Under the pieces are notes generated by a model. The model saw only the letters and a list, made by a program, of their open reading frames with translations, searched no databases and was not told the DNA's origin. Of a stretch of DNA of 64,000 nt, positions 34,603-41,983 are shown one piece after another. Position numbers and translations under genes: made by a program. The stretch covers positions 124,001-188,000 of the forward strand of contig JAEUTN010000022.1 of assembly GCA_016787895.1 (NCBI GenBank), in the 5' to 3' direction. Source of the stretch: Bacteroidia bacterium (GTDB taxonomy: Bacteria > Bacteroidota > Bacteroidia > B-17B0 > Aurantibacillaceae). The first letter of the stretch is position 1. The number at the start of each line of letters is the position of its first letter.

Positions 34603-36846
34603 ATGGTACCTATTAAAGTTTGCTTTTCTTGTGTTTGGTTTCTCGGTCTTCTGCTCGTATTCTCCTCCTGTGAAAATCATTCAACCACAAAACAATTGCC
34701 GCTTCTTGACTCCGCTCAAAGCCAAAACACATTTATTGGTTCTGAAGCCTGCAAACAATGCCACTCATCGGAGTATAAAGACTGGTTAAGTTCAGATCAC
34801 TATCTGGCTATGCAGGAAGCGAAGGACTCAACTGTACTGGGTCGGTTCAATTCCAGCTCTTTTACATTAGATGGAGTCACAAATCAACTTGTGATAAAAG
34901 ACAATCAGTATTTGTTGAAGACAAAGGAAATCAACAATACCCAAAACACGTATACCCTATCCTATACCTTCGGTTATTTTCCGTTGCAACAGTACCTGGT
35001 TAAAACCGAAAGAGGTCAACTGCAAGCCACACGTTTGAGCTGGGACAGCCGGAATCAGAAGTGGTTTCATCAGTATCCGGGTCAAAAAAGACATCCAGGC
35101 GACTGGTTGCACTGGACCGGTAACAGTCAGAACTGGAACACCATGTGTGCCTCCTGCCATTCTACCAACTTTAAAAAGAACTACGATTTTGAAAGCGATA
35201 CCTACTCCAGCACCTACAGTGAAATAAATGTGGCCTGTGAAAGTTGTCACGGTGCCGGGGCCTCACACCTGGCTTATCTTCAATCGGAAGCTTACCGTAA
35301 GGGGGAACGCATTTTTAACTCGGGTTTTCGTTATGGCAAGGATAAAAACAACCGATTGCAATTGAACACCTGTGCCCCTTGCCATGCCCGAAAATCTGAC
35401 ATCAGCAGCGAAATAACCGGAGGATCTGAATTACTGGATGACTTTATTCCCGAGTTGATCAGCAATGAACATTATTTCGCCGACGGTCAGATCAATAATG
35501 AAGATTACGAATACGGCTCTTTTGCGCAAAGCAAAATGTTTCACAACAAAGTGAAGTGCAGCGATTGTCACAATCCCCATTCCGGAAAATTGAGAAAAGA
35601 AGGCAATGCCATGTGTTTGAGCTGTCATAAACCCCAATACGATTCAGAACAACACCATTTTCACAAAGGCAAAGGCGAAAGTACGCAATGTATAAACTGC
35701 CACATGCCTCAAAAAACGTACATGGGCAATGACCATCGCCGCGATCACAGTTTCAGAATTCCACGTCCCGATCAGTCGGCAATATATAAAACACCCAACA
35801 CCTGCAACACCTGCCACAGCAAACAATCAGCTAAATGGGCAGCTGAGAGTATTAAAAAATGGTATGGTAACAAACGTGCTTACCACTTTTCCGATGATTT
35901 GCTGCCGGGAAGTTTGCTTAACGCAGACAGCCAGCCACATTTAACCAAATTGATTGCCGACACTTCGCAACCCGAGATAGCGAGAGCAACTGCCATTTAC
36001 TATTTAAGAAATTTTCAGAATCAGGAAGCGCTCGAGTTGCTATTAAAATACAGCAAGGATGAAAAAGCCCTGGTGCGTTTTCATGCCATTAGAAGTCTTG
36101 AAAATTACCCGGCAGATGTTTGGGCTCCGTCTGCCTCTCATGGTTTGTACGATAAGGTGCGTGCGATAAGAATTGCTACTGCAGATTTATACCATCTTGC
36201 CGGTGCCAACCTGGTTCCAGCAGCGGCTAAAAAAGCCTATGTTCAGGCCGATGCTGAAAACCAATCGTATTTACGTTATCAAAGAGATTTTGCTATTGGA
36301 AATGTGATGATGGCAGATTACCATTTGCAGGAATCGGATTACAAAAATGCTATTATCCATTACCTGAGAGGATTAAAAAAGGACAGCCTGATGAATTACG
36401 CACGGCTTAATCTTTCAAAGGCCTATAATGGATTGCAACTGAATAGAGAATCTTTGAAAACGCTTAAAGATGCTGAAACCATCGACCCAAACAACGCTGC
36501 TATTTCTTACAACCTTGCACTACTCTACTACGAAACCGGTGAATTGGAGAATTCGGATAAAGCCTTCAAAAAAGCCATTCGATCAGAACAGGCCGAAGCG
36601 GAAGTGTATTACAATTACGGTTTGTTTTTACAGCAAAAAGGAAATTCTGCTGAAGCTGAGCAAATGCTGTTAAGCGGGTACAAACGTTATCCTTCATCAG
36701 AGAAATTAAATTACGCCATAAGTTACTTTTACCTCACAAACCAAAACTATGATCAGGCTAAAAAATATGCGATAAGCCTTTTTCAGGCTGACCCTGACAA
36801 CAACAACTACCAGCCCCTTTTTAAACAATTGGGACTTTTGAAATAA
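34603..36846 (+). CDS. Octaheme c-type cytochrome lipoprotein with HEAT and TPR domains
   Basis: 747-residue lipoprotein (lipobox LLLVFSSC, Cys23). Eight CxxCH heme sites occur at about residues 50, 182, 212, 257, 319, 338, 363 and 401 (CKQCH, CASCH, CESCH, CAPCH, CSDCH, CLSCH, CINCH, CNTCH). The arrangement resembles cytochrome c554/NrfB-like multiheme proteins. After residue 405 the protein changes to HEAT-like helices (DTSQPEIARATAIYYLRNF) and then several TPRs (AISYNLALLYYETGELENSDKAF; AEVYYNYGLFLQQKGNSAEAEQ). It is probably anchored in the outer or inner membrane facing the periplasm, moving electrons while the TPR part binds a partner. The partner and terminal acceptor are unknown. Confidence 0.9.
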   Translation: MVPIKVCFSCVWFLGLLLVFSSCENHSTTKQLPLLDSAQSQNTFIGSEACKQCHSSEYKDWLSSDHYLAMQEAKDSTVLGRFNSSSFTLDGVTNQLVIKDNQYLLKTKEINNTQNTYTLSYTFGYFPLQQYLVKTERGQLQATRLSWDSRNQKWFHQYPGQKRHPGDWLHWTGNSQNWNTMCASCHSTNFKKNYDFESDTYSSTYSEINVACESCHGAGASHLAYLQSEAYRKGERIFNSGFRYGKDKNNRLQLNTCAPCHARKSDISSEITGGSELLDDFIPELISNEHYFADGQINNEDYEYGSFAQSKMFHNKVKCSDCHNPHSGKLRKEGNAMCLSCHKPQYDSEQHHFHKGKGESTQCINCHMPQKTYMGNDHRRDHSFRIPRPDQSAIYKTPNTCNTCHSKQSAKWAAESIKKWYGNKRAYHFSDDLLPGSLLNADSQPHLTKLIADTSQPEIARATAIYYLRNFQNQEALELLLKYSKDEKALVRFHAIRSLENYPADVWAPSASHGLYDKVRAIRIATADLYHLAGANLVPAAAKKAYVQADAENQSYLRYQRDFAIGNVMMADYHLQESDYKNAIIHYLRGLKKDSLMNYARLNLSKAYNGLQLNRESLKTLKDAETIDPNNAAISYNLALLYYETGELENSDKAFKKAIRSEQAEAEVYYNYGLFLQQKGNSAEAEQMLLSGYKRYPSSEKLNYAISYFYLTNQNYDQAKKYAISLFQADPDNNNYQPLFKQLGLLK

Positions 36847-36917
36847 CACGCAGGCTTTTTTTATTCGTTTCCGTGAACTATAAGAAATGAAACAGCCTCA
36901 GAAATAGTCTTCGGGAA

Positions 36918-37007
36918 TTAAAACTTTATCCCAATCACCAAAACATCATCGGTTTGCTCCATACTTTTCGACCAGGATTCGAATTCGGTTTTAAGCAAGT
37001 CAGGGAT
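36918..37007 (-). pseudogene. 3' remnant of a SpoIIE/PP2C-type serine phosphatase gene
   Basis: On the minus strand about 29 codons before the stop at 36918-36920 read LLKTEFESWSKSMEQTDDVL followed by VIGIKF. This is the characteristic C-terminal tail of RsbU/SpoIIE-type phosphatases (W...Q-x-DD-(V/I)-L-V-I-G-I). A TGA at 37008-37010 cuts the frame upstream, and no further phosphatase sequence is recognisable before the next gene. The piece is probably what is left of a deleted regulator gene. The rest of 36847-37172 has no gene; it contains a palindrome at 37111 and the promoter of the next gene. Confidence 0.5.
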
Positions 37008-37110
37008 TCAATTCATTAAATCAACACCTTGATATCGTTTTAAAAAGCTTTATAAATATTTAAAGTCTATATCCTGTTCCATTTTTTTTCTTTTCGCCTT
37101 CTATGAAGTC

Positions 37111-37124
37111 ATGACTTAAGTCAT
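37111..37124. promoter_or_regulatory. ATGACTTAAGTCAT palindrome, CRP/FNR-like operator
   Basis: A perfect 14-bp palindrome of the form TGAC-N4-GTCA is centred about 30 bp upstream of TACCTTTA (37147-37154), a one-mismatch -7 element for the DUF2252 gene. The spacing repeats that of the palindromes at 8713 and 16963, supporting an activator site of the CRP/FNR family with a different half-site specificity. Confidence 0.45.
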
Positions 37125-37172
37125 AAGCGCTGAAGCGCAATTCATTTACCTTTAACCTTCAATTGTAATCCT

Positions 37173-38567
37173 ATGCCAAGTAAGATATTAAATCATTTTC
37201 TTTCAAAAGCACTTAGCATCGATGAGCGTATAGAAAAAGGAAAAGCTTTACGCGCCAAACTCCCCCGTGCCAAATTGGGGGAATTCAAAGCCGACCCTAA
37301 ACGCAGCAATCCGGTTTCGATTTTGGAAAAACAAGCCAAAACCCGTTTGCCGGCACTGGTCCCAATTCGTTACGCCCGCATGCTCTCTTCGCCCTTTGCC
37401 TTTTTACGTGGAGCCGCGGCTATTATGGCCGAAGATCTTTCCAAAAGCCCTGTTAGCGGTATCCCCATACAAACCTGTGGCGACGCCCACATGGCCAACT
37501 TCGGTATGTTTGCTTCAGCTGAACGAAATCTGATTTTTGGCATTAACGACTTTGACGAAACTTTGACGGGCCCATGGGAATGGGATTTAAAACGCCTTGT
37601 CGCCAGTATGGTGATTGGAGGAAGGTCGTTAGGAAGCAGCGAGGATATTTGCCGTGAAGCTGTTATGGATGCTTGTTCACAATACCGGAAACGTATGAAA
37701 CAGTATGCCCAGATGGGGTATTTGCAGTTGCGTTACGACAGTATTAACGAAAAAAATATTTTAGAATCCCTGAATGATTCAGCCAGGGCCGGGGCTGAAA
37801 AAATAATGAAAAAAGCCCGTGAACGCACGCACATGCAGGTGCTGGGCAAACTCACCGATTTAGTCGATGAAAAATACAGACTGCGTGAAAACGCGCCCTT
37901 TCTGGTAAGGGAAACAAAAACCCAAACCGGCCGTCCGATTGAAGAAGCCATAGGAATATTCCTCGAATCCTACATCAGCACCTTAAGTGAAGACAGAAAA
38001 TATTTGCTTCAAAAATACAGGGTGGTGGATGTGGCCCGGAAAGTAGTGGGGGTTGGCAGTGTTGGCACAAGATGCTGGGTTATTTTGCTCATGGGCAACA
38101 ACCAGGATGACCCTCTCTTTCTTCAGTTAAAAGAGGCCAATGCCTCGGTGCTTGAACCCTATCTTTCTAAAACCAAATATAAAAACCACGGTCAGCGTGT
38201 GGTGGAAGGCCAACGCCTGATTCAGGCAGCACCCGACATCTTTTTGGGCTGGGGTCAGATTGATGGCCTTCAGTTTTATGTGAGGCAATTGCGCGACATG
38301 AAAGGAGGCGTTGAATTTGATCCCCAGAAAGTGAACGTGAACAACCTGCCACAGTATGGTAAATTGTGTGCCTGGAGTTTGGCTCAAGCCCATGCCAAAT
38401 CAGGAGACGCTGCCATGATAGCCGGCTATGTGGGCAATAGCGAGGAACTGGACGAAGCCATGTATTCCTTCGCTCTTGCTTATGCCAAACAAAACGATAA
38501 GGATTATGCGGCTCTGAAAGCTGCAGCCAAAAGCGGCAAAATTAAGGTCGCCGGCGAAGAAGCCTGA
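37173..38567 (+). CDS. DUF2252 family protein
   Basis: 464-residue soluble protein with the DUF2252 core: FLRGAAAIMAEDL, CGDAHMANFGMF, INDFDETLTGPWEWDLKRL. The H-x-x-N and F-D-x-N/D arrangement is reminiscent of protein- or aminoglycoside-kinase-like folds. Later AWSLAQAHAKSGDAAMIAGYVG is also typical. No biochemical role is established for the family. Full length and no signal peptide. It stands after a decayed phosphatase fragment, with its own operator and -7 element, and is followed 84 bp later by an outer-membrane protein. Confidence 0.9.
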   Translation: MPSKILNHFLSKALSIDERIEKGKALRAKLPRAKLGEFKADPKRSNPVSILEKQAKTRLPALVPIRYARMLSSPFAFLRGAAAIMAEDLSKSPVSGIPIQTCGDAHMANFGMFASAERNLIFGINDFDETLTGPWEWDLKRLVASMVIGGRSLGSSEDICREAVMDACSQYRKRMKQYAQMGYLQLRYDSINEKNILESLNDSARAGAEKIMKKARERTHMQVLGKLTDLVDEKYRLRENAPFLVRETKTQTGRPIEEAIGIFLESYISTLSEDRKYLLQKYRVVDVARKVVGVGSVGTRCWVILLMGNNQDDPLFLQLKEANASVLEPYLSKTKYKNHGQRVVEGQRLIQAAPDIFLGWGQIDGLQFYVRQLRDMKGGVEFDPQKVNVNNLPQYGKLCAWSLAQAHAKSGDAAMIAGYVGNSEELDEAMYSFALAYAKQNDKDYAALKAAAKSGKIKVAGEEA

Positions 38568-38651
38568 GCAAGAAAGTGGTTCGCGGTTTCCGGGTCGTAT
38601 GAAAGAGGGTCGCATTGTGTAAAGCGCTTGCAATCACTTGTAAAAAACAAG

Positions 38652-39425
38652 ATGAAATACAGTTTAACCCTTTTGATATTGGTGTTGTTTGTGCTGAACC
38701 TTCACTCTCAAGGGCAGCAGGACAGCCTTATTCGTCAGGAGGAACAAAAGGTAGCAGAAGATCCAACCCAATTTTTAACAAGGCTTGAGTTATTCAACGA
38801 ATACCAGCATTTTGAAAATGGTATTGATCTGAACATCACCACGCTTCGATCGGTCGTTAAATTGGGTGAACGTTTTACCAGTCGTATCGACATACCCTTT
38901 GTTTACAATTCCAAAAACACAAACGATTACAAACAATTCGGGTTAAGTGATATTAGTTTTCGATTGTTGGGTTATAAAATTTACCAATCCCGAAGAGAAG
39001 CCCTTACACTTTCTATCGAAGTCAGTTTAAACACCGCCCAATCGCCCCTGTTGGGAAGCGGTAAAAATAGTGTTCTGCTGATGGGCAGCTATACCCGCTT
39101 TTTAATTCCTAAACGTATGTTGTTCGCCGGCACCCTGCAGCAGGCCAACTCATTCAGTGGCGATGCGGCAAGAAATGATCTCAGCTTTTCGAAATTACAG
39201 TTGGTTCTCCTTTATTTTTTATCAAAAAAATCCTGGGTTGTTATCTCTCCTGAGTATTTTATGGATTACACCAAAGGGCAACAAGCCTTAAATATTGAAT
39301 CCCGTTTGGCCTATGCACCACTGCCAAAATTTAACGTTTGGGCAAAGGCAGGTGCAGGCCTGTATGGCGATTTTATCACCCGATACCAATGGACGGCTGA
39401 AATTGGGGTCAGACGCTTTTTTTAA
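38652..39425 (+). CDS. Outer-membrane protein, unknown family
   Basis: 257-residue exported protein. The ATG at 38652 begins signal peptide MKYSLTLLILVLFVLNLHSQG; an upstream TTG at 38628 is not needed. The mature region is beta-rich (LRSVVKLGERFTSRIDIPFVYN; SFRLLGYKIYQSRREALTLSIEVSLNT; WVVISPEYFMDYTKG). It ends with WTAEIGVRRFF, the C-terminal aromatic signal for barrel insertion. Proteins of this general type occur in Bacteroidota without assigned role. It follows DUF2252 and may be co-transcribed. Confidence 0.68.
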   Translation: MKYSLTLLILVLFVLNLHSQGQQDSLIRQEEQKVAEDPTQFLTRLELFNEYQHFENGIDLNITTLRSVVKLGERFTSRIDIPFVYNSKNTNDYKQFGLSDISFRLLGYKIYQSRREALTLSIEVSLNTAQSPLLGSGKNSVLLMGSYTRFLIPKRMLFAGTLQQANSFSGDAARNDLSFSKLQLVLLYFLSKKSWVVISPEYFMDYTKGQQALNIESRLAYAPLPKFNVWAKAGAGLYGDFITRYQWTAEIGVRRFF

Positions 39426-39553
39426 AATGAAATCATCATTTCCTTACATTCCCGTAAACATTAATTCAACTCCTGTAAAATTTACATGAAATTTCTCATT
39501 TGATTTTCCATTTTTATCTCTCACCTTTATAACTAGGCATCTAAAAAACCTTT

Positions 39554-41932
39554 ATGAAAACACCATTACCAGTAATTTTAACGGGTCTTGCAATATGCAT
39601 CACTTCTGCTTGTAGCGATTCCACCCCACACCTTCAGCAAAACACCACCGCTGAAGTTACCCCACAAACGGAGCTTGACCGCAGTATTTTGCCAATACCC
39701 GAACCTTCCCGCCAAACTTACAAAGAGCTGGATGTGAGAAATACCCAGGCACCGGCACGTTTTGAAGTGAAGGCACCCAAAGATGCACCAAACGTTTTGG
39801 TAGTGCTGATCGACGATATGGGCTTTGGCGTTTCAGAAAGTTTTGGTGGTCCGGTAACCATGCCCACACTGGACAAGCTGGCAAAAAACGGTTTAAAATA
39901 TAACCGTTTCCACACAACAGCCTTATGCGCACCCACCCGCATGGCCCTTTTAACCGGATACAATCACCATTCCAACAACATGGGTGTGGTTGTGGAAATG
40001 GCCAGCACCATGCCGGGTTACACCTCGGTAAGACCTCAGGCTATCACCCCCATGGCAGAAGTGCTCAGGCAAAATGGGTACAACACGGCCCAATTCGGCA
40101 AGTGCCACGAAGTACCGGCCTGGGAAATTTCAAATAACGGTCCGCAGGACCGCTGGCCGACCCGCTCAGGCTTTGAAAAATTCTACGGCTTTCTGGGTGG
40201 GGAAACCAACCAATGGGCACCGCTTATTTACGATGGTGTAACGATGGTAGAAACACCTAAAGATCCTGATTACCACTTCACCACCGACATGACCAATCAG
40301 GCCGTGTCCTGGGTTCGCCTGCAACAGGCCTTGCAGCCCGACAAACCCTTTTTCATGTATTTTGCCCCCGGTGCTACCCACGCTCCGCACCATGCGCCAA
40401 AGGCCTTCATCGACAAATACAAGGGTAAATTTGACAAGGGCTGGGACGTCATGCGTGAGGAAATTCTGGCCCGACAGAAAAAACTGGGCATTGTACCTGA
40501 GAATACGCAGCTCGCACCAAAACCCAAAGAAATAAAAGACTGGGCAAGCCTCTCGGCCGACGAGAAAAAACTCTTCTCACGCCAAATGGAGGTGTATGCC
40601 GGTTTTGCTGAACATACCGATTACGAAATCGGACGGATTATCAGCACACTTGAAGAAATGGGAGAACTGGAGAACACCATGATTGTGTTTATTGCCGGAG
40701 ACAACGGCACCAGCGCGGAAGGACAAATGAATGGTATGTTCAGTGAATTAACCTTTTTTAATCAGGTTCCGGAAAAATTAGAGGACATGCTGAAACATTA
40801 TGACGAGTGGGGTTCCGCATCCACCTATCCTCACTTTGCAGCGGGCTGGGCCATCGCCTTGGATGCCCCGTTCAGCTGGACCAAACAAATAGCTTCCGAT
40901 TTCGGAGGTACCCGAAACGGCATGGTGATTCACTGGCCTAACGGCATTAAAGCCAAAGGTGAGATCCGCTCACAGTTCGGTCATGTGATCGACATTGCTC
41001 CTACCGTTTATGAAGTGAGCGGTATTCCCTCTCCAAAAATGGTGAACGGCATCAAACAAGACCCCATTGAAGGCACCAGTTTGGTTTATTCCTTTAATAA
41101 TGCCAATGCACCTGAACAACACCACACCCAGTATTTTGAGATGCTGGGTAACAGGGCCATTTACCAGAACGGCTGGTATGCACGAACCGTTCATAGGGCC
41201 CCATACCTGCCGAAACCATACGCAAGCCTGCAGGAGGATAAGTGGGATTTATACAACACTTTCGAAGATTTTAGTCTGGCTAACAATCTGGTAGAAAAAA
41301 ATCCCGAGAAATTAAACGTCATGCAAGCGCTGTTTATGCAGGAAGCAGAAAAATACCATGTGTTACCGCTTGACGACAGAGGCTTTGAGCGCTTGAATGC
41401 CAAAACCATGGGTCGCCCTATCATCATGGAAGGACGCAATAAGGTCACTTACAGCGAAGGCATGAGGGGTCTTGGCGTGGATGTGTTTATTGACCTCAGA
41501 AACACCTCTTACACGATGACCGCCGAAATTGAAGCAACGGCCAATGCCAACGGGGTCTTGCTCTGCCAGGGCGGAAGATTTGGTGGATTGTCGCTCTATG
41601 TTAAAAATGGAAAACCAGGTTTCACCTACAATTACCTGGGCATGGAATCCACAAATATTGTTTCGGCGCAGGCCCTCAAACCCGGAAAAAACACGATCGT
41701 CTATACCTTTACTTACGATGGAGGCGGCCCCGGTAAAGGAGGATTGGGAACCCTTGTTATCAATGGCAGTAAAGCCGCTGAAGGTAGGATCAGCAAAACG
41801 CAGCCGGGAGCATTTTCCGGAGACGACCTAGCGGATATCGGTATGGATGAAGGGACTCCCGTGACGAATTACGGGGCATCACCAAAATTCACCGGTAAAA
41901 TTTTTAAGATTAATGTAATCACAACGCCATGA
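39554..41932 (+). CDS. Type I arylsulfatase lipoprotein
   Basis: 792-residue sulfatase. A lipobox (ICITSAC, Cys20) puts it on an envelope membrane. The formylglycine motif CAPTR is at 125-129 within TTALCAPTRMALLTG. The metal-binding aspartates are in LIDDMGFG (87-88), and AGDNGTSAEG supplies the distal Asp-Asn pair. GGTRNGMVIHWPNGIKAKGE and the VIDIAPTVYE segment are standard arylsulfatase A/AslA features. The C-terminal ~170 residues form a Gly-rich jelly-roll-like domain (LLCQGGRFGGLSLYVKNGKP) found in long bacterial sulfatases. It would remove sulfate from an aryl or polysaccharide ester. It needs a maturation enzyme, which is not in the window. A paralogue follows. Confidence 0.93.
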   Translation: MKTPLPVILTGLAICITSACSDSTPHLQQNTTAEVTPQTELDRSILPIPEPSRQTYKELDVRNTQAPARFEVKAPKDAPNVLVVLIDDMGFGVSESFGGPVTMPTLDKLAKNGLKYNRFHTTALCAPTRMALLTGYNHHSNNMGVVVEMASTMPGYTSVRPQAITPMAEVLRQNGYNTAQFGKCHEVPAWEISNNGPQDRWPTRSGFEKFYGFLGGETNQWAPLIYDGVTMVETPKDPDYHFTTDMTNQAVSWVRLQQALQPDKPFFMYFAPGATHAPHHAPKAFIDKYKGKFDKGWDVMREEILARQKKLGIVPENTQLAPKPKEIKDWASLSADEKKLFSRQMEVYAGFAEHTDYEIGRIISTLEEMGELENTMIVFIAGDNGTSAEGQMNGMFSELTFFNQVPEKLEDMLKHYDEWGSASTYPHFAAGWAIALDAPFSWTKQIASDFGGTRNGMVIHWPNGIKAKGEIRSQFGHVIDIAPTVYEVSGIPSPKMVNGIKQDPIEGTSLVYSFNNANAPEQHHTQYFEMLGNRAIYQNGWYARTVHRAPYLPKPYASLQEDKWDLYNTFEDFSLANNLVEKNPEKLNVMQALFMQEAEKYHVLPLDDRGFERLNAKTMGRPIIMEGRNKVTYSEGMRGLGVDVFIDLRNTSYTMTAEIEATANANGVLLCQGGRFGGLSLYVKNGKPGFTYNYLGMESTNIVSAQALKPGKNTIVYTFTYDGGGPGKGGLGTLVINGSKAAEGRISKTQPGAFSGDDLADIGMDEGTPVTNYGASPKFTGKIFKINVITTP

Positions 41933-41983
41933 TGGCATACAGCAAGCATACGTGTTATTTGATAACTTATTATATTTAGCCTT

